DNA of 64,000 nucleotides from Candidatus Ruthia sp. Plio_17_S18 (GCA_021730105.1 CP072538.1:186001-250000); one strand, 5' to 3'. Numbered from the stretch's first letter, positions 46,936 through 56,148 are shown. The notes: a model not told the origin generated them from the letters alone. Program-made: numbers and translations.

Positions 46936-48243
46936 TTATGTTAGTTTTATGATTTTTGCGTAATAAAAACCATCAAAATTATAAGCGGGTAGTTGTTGCC
47001 TTCCTATTGTGGCATCAATCCCCCAATCTAGTTTTATTTTTACTTCTTTGGCATCATAACGAGCGTTTAAAAAATGGCTGATTTGTTGTTCATTTTCAAT
47101 CTTTAAAATTGAACAAGTGGCATATAGCAGTATGCCACCTGGTTTTAGCATTTGCCATAAATTTTCAAGGATATTTTTTTGTAAAGCAACTAAAGCAGTA
47201 ATGTCTTTAGGCTTGCGCAGAAGTTTAATATCAGGATGGCGGCGGATAACGCCTGTGGCTGAGCAAGGTGCATCAAGTAAAATTTTGTCAAACAGTTGAC
47301 CATTCCACCAATCTTGGTTCTGCGCATTGCCCAGTTTTGTTTGGATGTTCGTTATTTTAAGGCGTTGTGCATTTTGGCTGACTTTTTCGAGCCGCTTATC
47401 ATCATTATCAAGTGCAATAACTTTGCATTGTGGTGCTAGCTCGCACAGGTGTGTGACTTTACCACCTGGCGCACTGCAAGCATCTAAAATTAAGTCAGTA
47501 TTTTTTGGATTTAATAGTGATACAGATAATTGGGCTGAGGCATCTTGGACGTAACAAGCCCCTTGTTCAAACTTTGTTAGGTTGAATACTGCAGTAGCTT
47601 TATCCAGTACTAAAGCTTGTGGCGCTATGGTGAGTTTTTGAGACGAGATGCCTTCTTCCTGTAGTTGTTGTTGATAATGGTCTAAATTAAGCGAGGCGTG
47701 CACGCGAATGGCCATAGGTGCTTGAGTGTTGTTGTGTTTAAAAATTGTTTTAAAGTCATTTGGATAATCGTGCTTAACCTTTTTAACCAACCAGCTTGGG
47801 TGCGAGTAATGCACCTGTTGTTGCAGTATTTTCTTGTCTCGCTCAATTTGCCTGAGTATGGCGTTCACTAAAGCTTTTGCCCAAGGTTTATTGAGTGTAT
47901 TAACAACATTAACAGTTTCAAAAACACTGGCATGTGTGGTAATCTTTGAATAAAGCAATTGGTAAGCGCCTAAGAGCATTAGGCAGTGAATATCAAGGTC
48001 TTCTTTTTTGAGTGAGTGTTTCAGTTGTTTGGAGACAATATCGTTCAGTTGATGATAAAAGCGAATTGTGCCAAAAACTAAAGATTTGATTAAGGCTGTG
48101 TTGCTGTCTTCTGGATAGTTAAAAGCACTGAGCGATTTTTTGTTGATAATGACCGAATAAATCGCCTCTAGTGCAACAGTTCTAGTGGTGTTATTTGCCA
48201 ATCGTTGCTTTAATTGTTTGTAACAAAATAGCAGGTGTAACAT
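46936..48243 (-). CDS. rsmB: 16S rRNA m5C967 methyltransferase RsmB
   Basis: About 435 aa. N-terminal NusB-like RNA-binding domain (TRTVALEAIYSVIINKKSLS, LMLLGAYQLLYSKITTHASV) and Rossmann methyltransferase domain: ILDACSAPGGKVTHLCEL (SAM site), KILLDAPCSATGVIRRHPDI (catalytic Cys), LLYATCSILKIENEQQISHF (second Cys). The start is uncertain: ATG 48243 overlaps the end of dsbC by 53 nt; a later TTG (LANNTTRTVAL) is also plausible. Confidence 0.93.
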   Translation of the reverse strand: MLHLLFCYKQLKQRLANNTTRTVALEAIYSVIINKKSLSAFNYPEDSNTALIKSLVFGTIRFYHQLNDIVSKQLKHSLKKEDLDIHCLMLLGAYQLLYSKITTHASVFETVNVVNTLNKPWAKALVNAILRQIERDKKILQQQVHYSHPSWLVKKVKHDYPNDFKTIFKHNNTQAPMAIRVHASLNLDHYQQQLQEEGISSQKLTIAPQALVLDKATAVFNLTKFEQGACYVQDASAQLSVSLLNPKNTDLILDACSAPGGKVTHLCELAPQCKVIALDNDDKRLEKVSQNAQRLKITNIQTKLGNAQNQDWWNGQLFDKILLDAPCSATGVIRRHPDIKLLRKPKDITALVALQKNILENLWQMLKPGGILLYATCSILKIENEQQISHFLNARYDAKEVKIKLDWGIDATIGRQQLPAYNFDGFYYAKIIKLT

Positions 48244-48910
48244 AACCAGGTAAGTGCGTACCATCACTCAAGAAGATAGCAGGTGTGCCATTCACACCAA
48301 GTTTTTTAGACATTGTTAATTGGTCAGTCACTGGATTATTGCAAGTTTTTGAGTTGGGCACAATGTTATTTTTCTTATAATCGTCCATCGTTTTAGCTGG
48401 ATCATCAGCACACCAAATTTTTTCCATTTTTACTTGCGCTGTTGGATGCAAGGATGCAAGTGGTGAAGCGAGGTATTTAACGGTAATACCCAAATCATTC
48501 ATCTGCTTCATGCCATAATGAAGTTTTTTACAAAATGGACAGTCAACATCGGTAAATACATGAATGATGTATTTTTCATTTTTTGCTGGGTAAATGATTT
48601 TATCAATATCCTTAATTGTATTAATTAAGGTTTGTTTAATCAATTTAACCTTACCACTCATTGGCATAAGCTGTCTAGTGCTTAAATCAACAACATCGCC
48701 TTGGATTAAATAACGGCCATCTTCAGATACTAAAAGAGAATCAATAGGATCGTGGACAATGATTTCAAAAATACCATTTAATGGTGTTTGGGCAATATCT
48801 TGTTTATCAATTGTTCCAAAAAATGGATACAGACTGTTAATAATTGCGTCCTTGTCTGCAAAAGCACTACTAGAAAGTAAGGCAGTTGTGATGAATAGTA
48901 ATTTAAGCAT
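48191..48910 (-). CDS. dsbC: Thiol:disulfide isomerase DsbC
   Basis: About 239 aa from ATG 48910, which puts a signal peptide (MLKLLFITTALLSSSAFA) at the N terminus; the upstream Met at 48970 does not. N-terminal dimerisation domain, then thioredoxin domain with active site FTDVDCPFCKKLHYGM, a second Cys pair (KIWCADD, SKTCNNPV) and the cis-Pro loop GVNGTPAIFLSDG. Shuffles wrong disulfides in the periplasm. CPFC replaces the CGYC of Escherichia coli. Confidence 0.93.
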   Translation of the reverse strand: MLKLLFITTALLSSSAFADKDAIINSLYPFFGTIDKQDIAQTPLNGIFEIIVHDPIDSLLVSEDGRYLIQGDVVDLSTRQLMPMSGKVKLIKQTLINTIKDIDKIIYPAKNEKYIIHVFTDVDCPFCKKLHYGMKQMNDLGITVKYLASPLASLHPTAQVKMEKIWCADDPAKTMDDYKKNNIVPNSKTCNNPVTDQLTMSKKLGVNGTPAIFLSDGTHLPGYVTPAILLQTIKATIGK

Positions 48911-48993
48911 GATGAATAACTGACTGAATAAAACTCCATGATTATACCTTTTTGGGTAGAATACTGGCATTATATTTTTTATGAGGTTTTAAG

Positions 48994-50421
48994 ATGGAAT
49001 TTTCACTGATTAATGAAACCATTCAACACTTTGAGGGTGATAGTGTGATAGTGTTTTGTAATTCTAATACGGTTTTTGATGATAAAAATATTCAAACATT
49101 AATTGAGCTTAATCACTTTGAGTCTAAATCTGGAAAGGTGTTATCATTAAGTTTGGTTGCTGGTTTTAAATCTAGGCAGGTGATTGTTGCTGGGCTTGGT
49201 GACGCACCTGTAAATGCCAAGGACTATGTTAAAGCGTTGAACTCTGTGAGTGTTGTGCTTGCTGAAATTAAGGCTAAAAATTTAATGATTCAAAGTGTTG
49301 AAATTAAAGGTTTTGATGAATCGTGGGTGCATAAAACAACTGCTAAAGTAATGCATAATGCAACTTATGAAGTTCAAAAAATAGGTGACGATAAAAAGAA
49401 TAGTAGTATTGAGCACATTACCATCCAGTCTACTATGGATCATACACAGGCCTTAATACAAGGACAAGCAATTGCTGATGGTATGTCTTTAACACGTCAT
49501 TTAGGAGATTTACCGCCTAATGTCTGTACACCCAGCTATTTAGCAGATGCGGCTATGTCCTTAGCTGAAGAGTTTAACCTGGAATGTGAAGTTTTAGAAG
49601 AAGCAGATATGGATAAACTTGGCATGGGGTCGTTATTATCAGTTTCTAAAGGCTCGATTGAGTTGCCAAAGCTCATTAGTTTGAGTTACCAAGGCAATGG
49701 TAATGAAAAGCCGATTGTACTCGTGGGTAAAGGTGTTACTTTTGATAGTGGCGGTATCTCGCTTAAACCTGGTGCAGGCATGGATGAGATGAAATATGAC
49801 ATGTGTGGTGCAGCTTGCGTATTAGGCACAATGCGTGCTATTGCACAAATTAAGCCAAACATTAATTTAGTTGTTGTGGTGCCAGCGGTTGAGAATATGC
49901 CAGCACACAATGCCTCTAAGCCTGGCGATGTTGTTAAGTCTATGTCAGGGCAAACAATTGAAATTTTGAATACAGATGCAGAAGGGCGCTTGATTTTGTG
50001 CGATGCACTGACTTATGTTAAGAAGTTTAACCCAAAAGTGGTGATTGACGTTGCCACGCTCACAGGTGCGGTGATTATTGCACTAGGTAAGCATAATTCT
50101 GGGCTTATGAGTAATGACCAAGATTTGGCTGATGATATCATCAACGCTTCTAAAACTGCGCTTGATGGCGTGTGGCAATTACCCATTGAAGATGAGTATG
50201 ATGAATTGCTGAAATCAAATTTTGCCGATATGGCAAATATTGGCGGGCGTGAAGCAGGTTCTATTACTGCCGGGTGTTTTTTATCCAGATTTACCCAAGA
50301 TTATCGCTGGGCACATTTAGACATTGCAGGTACAGCGTGGCTAAGTGGTGATAAAAAAGGTGCAACAGGTCGTCCAGTATCGCTATTAACGCAATTTATT
50401 TTGGATAAAATCAGTGTTTAA
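48994..50421 (+). CDS. pepA: Cytosol (leucyl) aminopeptidase PepA
   Basis: 475 aa M17 family. Metal and catalytic motifs: LVGKGVTFDSGGISLKPG, MKYDMCGAACVLGTM, VKSMSGQTIEILNTDAEGRL (family signature) and VIDVATLTGAVIIALG. A less conserved N-terminal domain precedes. In Escherichia coli PepA also acts in recombination and transcription. Complete. Confidence 0.96.
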   Translation: MEFSLINETIQHFEGDSVIVFCNSNTVFDDKNIQTLIELNHFESKSGKVLSLSLVAGFKSRQVIVAGLGDAPVNAKDYVKALNSVSVVLAEIKAKNLMIQSVEIKGFDESWVHKTTAKVMHNATYEVQKIGDDKKNSSIEHITIQSTMDHTQALIQGQAIADGMSLTRHLGDLPPNVCTPSYLADAAMSLAEEFNLECEVLEEADMDKLGMGSLLSVSKGSIELPKLISLSYQGNGNEKPIVLVGKGVTFDSGGISLKPGAGMDEMKYDMCGAACVLGTMRAIAQIKPNINLVVVVPAVENMPAHNASKPGDVVKSMSGQTIEILNTDAEGRLILCDALTYVKKFNPKVVIDVATLTGAVIIALGKHNSGLMSNDQDLADDIINASKTALDGVWQLPIEDEYDELLKSNFADMANIGGREAGSITAGCFLSRFTQDYRWAHLDIAGTAWLSGDKKGATGRPVSLLTQFILDKISV

Positions 50422-50464
50422 TGCTTACATTTTCACAAATGGTTGCTTATTGTAAGTGCTTTTT

Positions 50465-50741
50465 TTAGTGTGTTTGTGTAAATATTTCTGGTTTTTGTTC
50501 GGCAATTCTGAGTAAGGATTTTGCGACCTTGTTGGGTTTCTTTTTCCTCGCTCACAATCTTGTATGGTACGAACACTAACACCGATTACATTAGCAAAAT
50601 TAAATTGAGGTAGGTTTAGCTTTTTCGAATAATATGCACAGGTGGCACTTCTTTAAATTCGCTGGTTTGAAGCGTCTTTTTTCCTTGGTTGAAATCTTTA
50701 ATACCTTGCAAAATTTCTAAACCTATATCACGATTTTTCAT
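50465..50741 (-). pseudogene. HigA-type antitoxin (XRE family), frameshifted
   Basis: From ATG 50741: MKNRDIGLEILQGIKDFNQG, then a break after VHIIRKS. The HTH continues in other frames as LPQFNFANVIGVSVRTIQDC, ERGKRNPT, and finally SLLRIAEQKPEIFTQTH with a stop at 50465. These match the order of HigA-like antitoxins that follow HigB. At least two frameshifts are needed, so no functional antitoxin is made. Confidence 0.75.
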
Positions 50742-51047
50742 TGTTTATCTCCTGTTTGATTTTTTTGAGCACATTGGTACTAATACTCGCTTGTCTATTT
50801 TTAGCATACACTGTCAAAAGCCAAATTTGATCATGAGTATATTTAAAATAATAAATAACCCGAGCACCGCTACTTTTACCTTTGTTACTCCAACCCCCAG
50901 CGCAATTTTTGCACCACCACCACTGCCAACTATTATTTTCCCATCTTTGAGGTTTAGCATTAGATGTTTTTGTAATAGTTGAGACTCATCATCATTTAGA
51001 TGTTCTCCCAATAGTTTGCTAAATATTGTTGTTTCTATCAAAACCAT
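50728..51047 (-). pseudogene. HigB/RelE-type toxin, frameshifted
   Basis: From 51047: MVLIETTIFSKLLGEHLNDD, ESQLLQKHLMLNLKDGKIIV, GSGG and then loss of frame. The rest reads SNKGKSSGARVIYYFKYTHD, QIWLLTVYAKNRQAS, NVLKKIKQEINNEKS with a stop at 50728, overlapping the antitoxin start by 14 nt. The frame is lost where the family has GGLRKIRW. Both toxin and antitoxin are dead, so loss without post-segregational killing was possible. Confidence 0.8.
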
Positions 51048-51082
51048 TGGATATATTATACGGAAAAATTATTTTTTCTAAT

Positions 51083-52021
51083 TTAGTTTTGACGCTCAAG
51101 CCAAACATTAAGACCTTGGGAGCAAATTTCTAAATCACCCTTAAAGAGTTTGATTTGTTGTTTATCAAGCGTTACACCCTGTTTTCTAAGTGCTAATAGA
51201 TAATTAAGAAGGGCTTTTTTAATAGCTTTAACACGATTAGGTTGTGTTTTTAAGGTGTTGGCAATATTAACAAATCCATTAATATGTTCAATGAGCATAT
51301 TGGCTGAATTTTGGTTAAAATCAATGCGGTTAAAGTGTGTTAAATAAGCGTATTTTGGCTTAAGACTCATGAGTTGATTGATGGTTTTTTTCCACACTTC
51401 TGGGTCAAATTGTATGGGAGTAGTGGGTGGAAAAATGAGCTTACCTTGACTGGTGTCAAGTTCTCGATAACTCACACCAAGTGTATCACCAGAAAAAATG
51501 CCACGTGATTTTTCATCCCAAATACAGACGTGGTGGCGCGCATGTCCTGGTGTGTCGATAAATCTTAATATTCGTTTGCCTAGCGTTATTTCATCACTAT
51601 CTTTGGCAATGATGATGCGTTGTTTTGATATGGGGATTAAATCGCCTAAAAATTGCTTAAAAAATAATTCTCCATAAACCTGTACAACGCCTGCGCGTAA
51701 TTTTGACGGGTCAATTAAATGCTTGTAGCCATATTCGTGCACATAAACCATGGCATTAGGTAAGTGCTTGATAAGTTCACCTGCACCACCTGCATGGTCT
51801 AGGTGAATGTGAGTTAATAGAATATAGTCGACACTTTCACGGCTAATATTTTTTGCATCTAGTGTGGCCAAAAGGCTTGGCACTGAAAGGTAACAGCCTG
51901 TATCAATAAAAGCAGCTCGTCCATTGTCTTCGATTAAATAACTAGCAACAAAGTCTTTGCGTATGTGCTGTGTGTCAATGCAAGTGGTATTAAAATCTAA
52001 TTCGTGATAAATGGAGTTCAT
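51083..52021 (-). CDS. Metallo-beta-lactamase-fold hydrolase
   Basis: 312 aa. Zinc motif LTHIHLDHAGGAGELIKHLP, with further ligands in DTPGHARHHVCIWDEKSRGI, FSGDTLGVSYRE and YLTHFNRIDF. The N-terminal strand pattern (SYLIEDNGRAAFIDTG) is typical of glyoxalase-II-like MBL enzymes. Substrate unknown; cytoplasmic, no signal peptide. A roughly 90-residue helical C-terminal tail is beyond the minimal fold. Confidence 0.85.
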   Translation of the reverse strand: MNSIYHELDFNTTCIDTQHIRKDFVASYLIEDNGRAAFIDTGCYLSVPSLLATLDAKNISRESVDYILLTHIHLDHAGGAGELIKHLPNAMVYVHEYGYKHLIDPSKLRAGVVQVYGELFFKQFLGDLIPISKQRIIIAKDSDEITLGKRILRFIDTPGHARHHVCIWDEKSRGIFSGDTLGVSYRELDTSQGKLIFPPTTPIQFDPEVWKKTINQLMSLKPKYAYLTHFNRIDFNQNSANMLIEHINGFVNIANTLKTQPNRVKAIKKALLNYLLALRKQGVTLDKQQIKLFKGDLEICSQGLNVWLERQN

Positions 52022-52030
52022 TTTTTATAT

Positions 52031-52066
52031 GTTTAAGTCAGTTTAAGTTTTTATTCTGACTTAAAC
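52031..52066. repeat. 11-bp inverted repeat ahead of the MBL gene
   Basis: GTTTAAGTCAG (52031-52041), 14-nt loop, CTGACTTAAAC (52056-52066), perfect. It lies between the MBL gene start (-) and the DUF302 gene end (-), directly beside a second hairpin. Could be an operator for the MBL gene. Confidence 0.6.
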
Positions 52067-52090
52067 AAACCGTCTAAAAGACGGTTTTTT
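52067..52090. terminator. Hairpin with T-tract after the DUF302 gene
   Basis: AAACCGTC (52067-52074), loop TAAAA, GACGGTTT (52080-52087) plus T to 52090. GC-containing 8-bp stem. On the minus strand it lies just past the DUF302 stop and probably ends that cluster's transcript, although the better T-run is on the + strand. Confidence 0.65.
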
Positions 52091-52107
52091 AAGTATTGCA
52101 ATAGTTT

Positions 52108-52761
52108 TTAAAAATCTCCCTCTGCACCGCCATTTTGAATAGCACTCATAGTTTCTTGAACTGCTAGTGCTTTTTCAAGTAAGTGCTCTGGTAATGGCGC
52201 ACCACCATAAATCATGGCATTCATGTTTAGCGTATAGAGCCATTTTTGTCCAGATTTGTCTTCAATAAGTGCGATACGACAAGGTAGATAGGCTGAAAAT
52301 GCATCTGAGTGATCAACCATAGTCATGGCTGTGCGCGGTGAACAATATTGGTAAATTTTTAAGAAACGTTGTCTTTTAAAATCTGGATGACCTTTGGTGA
52401 CGCCTTCTGAATTGGTTTGAATTTCAACCATTTCTGATAGTGGCAACATGCCAACAGAGCGAATACTTTCAGCAGTTGCAATACTTTCCATTGCCTCTTC
52501 TACATCCTCATTTGAAACGTCATCAGCCACTTTAACACGCACAACAGATGCCATGGTAATATCACCTGTATCTAATAAAGTATTTGCCATTGGCATATAG
52601 ACTTTAGCCATCGAATCGGGGTGTAGTTTTGGTGAAATCATTTCACTAATAATCTTTCCAGTCACGCCATCATATTTGATTTGCAGTGACACAGCATAAT
52701 AAGTTGCAATAGCGCCGATGATAATTAATAGCCATTTGACTAGATTGACAATTCCACTCAT
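52108..52761 (-). CDS. DUF302-domain membrane-anchored protein
   Basis: 217 aa. One N-terminal transmembrane segment (VKWLLIIIGAIATYYAVSLQ), then a soluble region with a DUF302 core (YCSPRTAMTMVDHSDAFSAY, LPCRIALIEDKSGQKWLYTL, NMNAMIYGG). DUF302 proteins are common in sulfur oxidisers, with unproven function; the fold may bind small ligands. It follows the CBS gene by about 100 nt on the same strand, so it may be the last member of the cluster or a separate unit. Confidence 0.8.
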   Translation of the reverse strand: MSGIVNLVKWLLIIIGAIATYYAVSLQIKYDGVTGKIISEMISPKLHPDSMAKVYMPMANTLLDTGDITMASVVRVKVADDVSNEDVEEAMESIATAESIRSVGMLPLSEMVEIQTNSEGVTKGHPDFKRQRFLKIYQYCSPRTAMTMVDHSDAFSAYLPCRIALIEDKSGQKWLYTLNMNAMIYGGAPLPEHLLEKALAVQETMSAIQNGGAEGDF

Positions 52762-52864
52762 TTCTATTTCCTTTTGTTAAAATTAAAATAATTCAGTATT
52801 TTAGCAGGTTGAAATAAAATAGTGAATATATCACTATATGCTAATTTGCTAATATTTTTTTGTA

Positions 52865-53269
52865 CTATACAATCCGTAAACCATTAAAGACAATACTGGT
52901 TAAACTAACCACGCCAACAATTTTACCATTATCTAAAACTGGGCAACGAGACAAGCCAAAATTTGTCAATAGTTTTGCGCAATAACGCATGTCCATATCG
53001 GGTCGAACTGAGATGGCAGGTTTGTTCATAATTTCATACACATTTACTCGGTCAAGAGCTCGGTCTTTGGCAATGACTTTAGAGGCAATGTCAGCAATCA
53101 GCACTACACCGTATTCGTCATGTTCATGAGATTTATCAACCAAAAGCATTTTAGTTTTCTTGTGTTGCATGTCATTAAGTGCATTTTGCACGGTGCATTT
53201 TGAATCAACAATATCGACCTGTGTCCACATAACATCTTTTACTAGGGTTGGTGTTGTATTATTCGTCAT
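52865..53269 (-). CDS. Stand-alone CBS-domain protein
   Basis: 134 aa made of a CBS pair: VDIVDSKCTVQNALNDMQHK, MLLVDKSHEHDEYGVVLIAD, then MNKPAISVRPDMDMRYCAKL, LTNFGLSRCPVLDNGKIVGV. Such modules sense adenine nucleotides and often gate transporters. Shares one base with the upstream PII-like gene, hence translational coupling. Confidence 0.85.
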   Translation of the reverse strand: MTNNTTPTLVKDVMWTQVDIVDSKCTVQNALNDMQHKKTKMLLVDKSHEHDEYGVVLIADIASKVIAKDRALDRVNVYEIMNKPAISVRPDMDMRYCAKLLTNFGLSRCPVLDNGKIVGVVSLTSIVFNGLRIV

Positions 53270-53619
53270 TATATTTTCTCCTCTATAGTGTGTTCTAGTG
53301 CATGAATTTGATGCATGATGCCAACAGCATCTTCGACATCGATTTGAAACGCAATCCCTTCTTGTGGGTTGGATTCAAAGTGTCCTGTATCAGCAATTGT
53401 TTCTAGTATATCTCTAGAAAGGTGTTGCTCTACGAGTAATAACAAGACATCTCTAGGTGTTTCAATGTTGAGCCCTAGAAATGTTTTGTGGTGCTTAAGG
53501 CCTTCCCCTCGTGCTTGAGAAATAATGGTTGAACCTGTGGCACCTTTTGTTCTGGCTGCCTCAAGTATTTTGTTAGTTTTGTCAGAATCAACAAAAGCGA
53601 TAATTAGTTTAAAGTGCAT
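53269..53619 (-). CDS. PII-like signalling protein
   Basis: 116 aa, ferredoxin-like PII fold by pattern: FKLIIAFVDSDKTNKILEAA, KGATGSTIISQARGEGLKHH in the T-loop position, KTFLGLNIETPRDVLLLLVE, and a C-terminal strand with GIAFQIDVEDAVGI. It lacks the GlnB T-loop Tyr51 signature, so it is a divergent PII-like type (as in SbtB or PII-NG groups that regulate neighbouring transporters), not GlnB/GlnK. Nine nucleotides follow the DUF1538 gene. Confidence 0.8.
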   Translation of the reverse strand: MHFKLIIAFVDSDKTNKILEAARTKGATGSTIISQARGEGLKHHKTFLGLNIETPRDVLLLLVEQHLSRDILETIADTGHFESNPQEGIAFQIDVEDAVGIMHQIHALEHTIEEKI

Positions 53620-53627
53620 AACGTCTC

Positions 53628-54368
53628 CTATTTTTTACCTTGTTTTAAAAATTCCATAATTTGTACGTAAGCCATCACGCTCATAATCGGAAACAGCGAG
53701 GCAAAGGAGATTAAACCAAAACCATCAATAAGTGTAGAACGCCCATCAATTGTACTCGCAAGTCCAAGTCCAAGGGCTGCAACCAGTGGTACAGTTACGG
53801 TAGATGTGGTGACACCGCCAGAATCATAGGCAAGTGCAATAATATTTTTAGGTGCAAAATAGGTTTGTATGAGTACAACAACGTAGCCAGTAATAATAAA
53901 ATAGTGTAGTGGCAATCCAGCCACAATGCGAAAACTCCCTATGGCAATACCCATAGCCACACCAATGGCAACTGCAATTCGTAAAGGCCATACTTTGATA
54001 AAACCACCAGAGACTTGGTTAGACTTAATAGCAACCGCTAATAAGGATGGTTCAGCAATGGTTGTAGCAAAGCCAATACTGGCTGCAAAGATATAAACCC
54101 AGTAATAATCACCCCAACCAAGTGTGCCACTACCGATAAAACTACTTGATGTAAGTTGATTTGCCATTAATTTTCCTAAAGGAAATAGTGCTTTTTCTAA
54201 GCCAACAATAAATAAAGTCAGCCCAATCCACACTAAAATAAAACCTGTGATAATTTTCTTTAAGTGTGGTATTTTTTCTTTCAGGATGATGGTTTGAAAA
54301 CCAAACAACACTATTGCAATAGGAGCTACATCCCAAAACATGCTGATAAAGTTACCCACTAGACTCAT
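53628..54368 (-). CDS. DUF1538 integral membrane protein, copy 2
   Basis: 246 aa with about seven hydrophobic helices. Family motifs [20 protein letters not shown] and [20 protein letters not shown], then [20 protein letters not shown]. The start overlaps the end of copy 1 by 4 nt (ATGA), so the two subunits are probably made in equal amounts. The repeated polar 'AEPxL' and 'YDSGGVTTS' motifs within membrane helices look like a substrate or ion path. Function unknown. Confidence 0.85.
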   Translation of the reverse strand: MSLVGNFISMFWDVAPIAIVLFGFQTIILKEKIPHLKKIITGFILVWIGLTLFIVGLEKALFPLGKLMANQLTSSSFIGSGTLGWGDYYWVYIFAASIGFATTIAEPSLLAVAIKSNQVSGGFIKVWPLRIAVAIGVAMGIAIGSFRIVAGLPLHYFIITGYVVVLIQTYFAPKNIIALAYDSGGVTTSTVTVPLVAALGLGLASTIDGRSTLIDGFGLISFASLFPIMSVMAYVQIMEFLKQGKK

Positions 54369-55096
54369 AGCAATATTCCAAATAACATCACTGCAATAAT
54401 GGGTAGCAGTGCGGTGATGGCAATCATGCCAAAGCCATCGGTTAATGGGTTTCTGCCACTAATTGAACTTGCCAAGCCAACACCAAGTGCGGTGAGTAGT
54501 GGTACAGTAATAGTGCTGGTAGTCACACCACCCGAATCATAAGCGATGCCAATGATAAAGTCTGGTGCGAAAAAAGTGGTGGTAATTACCAGAAGATAAC
54601 CACCAATAATTAAGTATTGTATTGGCCAGCCTTTTAAAATTCTAAGCACGCCGATCACCACAGCTAAACCTGCAGAAATAGCCACAGTAAAACGCAATGT
54701 TTGTGCGTAATTATTGAGTTCTATTTGTGTATTGACAAGGCCACCCAGTTGAGCAACTTTAGCCGCTTCATTGGCCACTGCTATAAGAGCAGGTTCTGCC
54801 ATTGTGGTGCCAAACCCCAAGGCAAAGGCGAATAACAGCAACCAAAAAATTGAACCCTTTTTGACAAAGCCATAAGCCAATGTTTCACCAATGGGAAACA
54901 GCCCTAATTTGAGTCCGTAGATGAATAAAGTCAAGCCTAATACAACAAACCCTGTTCCAATTATAATATCCATTAAGTTAGGAATGTTTTGTTGAAGCAC
55001 AACGATTTGGAAAAAAGCAATCACGCCTATAATGGGAGCTAAATCTTTAGCGCTATCAGTTAGATTGTTAATAAACTGTCGAGCAGTTTTTTTCAT
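54365..55096 (-). CDS. DUF1538 integral membrane protein, copy 1
   Basis: 243 aa, paralogue of the next gene: [40 protein letters not shown] and [20 protein letters not shown]. About seven transmembrane helices. First gene of the cluster DUF1538-DUF1538-PII-CBS. Two adjacent homologues suggest a heterodimeric membrane unit; that is inference. Confidence 0.85.
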   Translation of the reverse strand: MKKTARQFINNLTDSAKDLAPIIGVIAFFQIVVLQQNIPNLMDIIIGTGFVVLGLTLFIYGLKLGLFPIGETLAYGFVKKGSIFWLLLFAFALGFGTTMAEPALIAVANEAAKVAQLGGLVNTQIELNNYAQTLRFTVAISAGLAVVIGVLRILKGWPIQYLIIGGYLLVITTTFFAPDFIIGIAYDSGGVTTSTITVPLLTALGVGLASSISGRNPLTDGFGMIAITALLPIIAVMLFGILL

Positions 55097-55176
55097 GAAG
55101 ACCTTGAGATTGCGTTATTTTTTTTGATGAGAAGATTGAGATATCAATCTCATACATTGAATTATAATGTTATCTT

Positions 55177-56148
55177 ATGGATAGCATCTTATTAATTAAC
55201 GGGAAAAAACAAACCAAGATCAGTGTGCTTAATCGTCTTGTACAATTCGGTGATGGCTTGTTTGAAACTTGTTTAATTGAAGATGTTAGAGTGTTGTTTT
55301 GGTCCAAGCACTTTTCAAGGCTGAAAAAAGGTTGCGATAAGTTAAAAATTCATCCAGTGAGTGAGGCCATCTGGCTTAAGGAAATTGCTAAAGCGTTCGC
55401 TATTTCTAAGTTAGACCGAGCCGTGGTTAAAATTATACTTTCTCGTGGCGAGAGTGCAAGAGGCTATGGCTATGAGAAAAACATCAAGACAACCCGTATT
55501 GTCATTATTTCTCCTATGCCTGATTTGCCATGGCAATATGAGTTGGGTGTGTGTTCTAGTGGCTACGTAAGTAATCAATTGTTGTCTGAGATTAAGCATT
55601 GTAATCGCTTGGAGCAAATTCTTGCAAGGTCAGAATTGCAAGAGCAAGAGTGCATTATGTTGGATGAAAATGCTCAGGTTATTTCAGTGACTCAAGGTAA
55701 TATTTTTTCCATTCGCAATCAGGTGATTTTTACACCTAGTTTGACTGATTGTGGTATTGATGGCACTCGAAGATCCGTGGTTTTTGATTTGGTACAAGTA
55801 CTAGGATTGCAACTTGAGATTTGTTCTTTGTCATTGACTAAACTACTTGAAGCAGATGAAGTGTTTATCACTAATAGTGTGATAGGTATTAAGCCCGTGG
55901 CTAAAATTAATCAAACATTATTTAACCATCATCAAATCACAAATCAATTAATCAGTGCCTTTGCTCGTTCTAAAAATAACCACCCATCATCAGTTTTGCT
56001 TAAATCAAAACAGTCTTATTTGAAATTTATTGTTGTATTTTTAGCGATTTTTTTGCTATTTTGGATGTATTGGGTAAATACTATCAAAGCAAATAATTCA
56101 GTTGTGTATCAAATATCTCAAGGAGCCAGCCTTAGCGCTAAAATCTAG
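55177..56148 (+). CDS. pabC: Aminodeoxychorismate lyase PabC fused to the N-terminal anchor of MltG
   Basis: Residues 1-265 are a PLP fold-type IV lyase that makes p-aminobenzoate for folate: VLNRLVQFGDGLFETCLIED, VVKIILSRGESARGYGYEK, IKHCNRLEQILARSELQEQE (conserved near the PLP Lys of the family), and VISVTQGNIFSIRN. Residues 275-323 are unlike PabC: LLKSKQSYLKFIVVFLAIFL, one membrane helix, then VYQISQGASLSAKI, the start of MltG, and a stop. pabC and mltG are adjacent in many proteobacteria, so the stop between them has been lost. A -10 (TATAAT, 55163-55168) sits only 8 nt before ATG, so the transcript may be leaderless. Confidence 0.85.
   Translation: MDSILLINGKKQTKISVLNRLVQFGDGLFETCLIEDVRVLFWSKHFSRLKKGCDKLKIHPVSEAIWLKEIAKAFAISKLDRAVVKIILSRGESARGYGYEKNIKTTRIVIISPMPDLPWQYELGVCSSGYVSNQLLSEIKHCNRLEQILARSELQEQECIMLDENAQVISVTQGNIFSIRNQVIFTPSLTDCGIDGTRRSVVFDLVQVLGLQLEICSLSLTKLLEADEVFITNSVIGIKPVAKINQTLFNHHQITNQLISAFARSKNNHPSSVLLKSKQSYLKFIVVFLAIFLLFWMYWVNTIKANNSVVYQISQGASLSAKI

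Noticed and set aside
50689-50982. 97-codon + strand ORF
   Set aside because: It is the antisense of the frameshifted HigB/HigA pair, which gives a recognisable family match on the minus strand.
53628-55096. Recent tandem duplication of one DUF1538 gene
   Set aside because: The two proteins share motifs but differ widely between them; they look like old paralogues kept as a pair.
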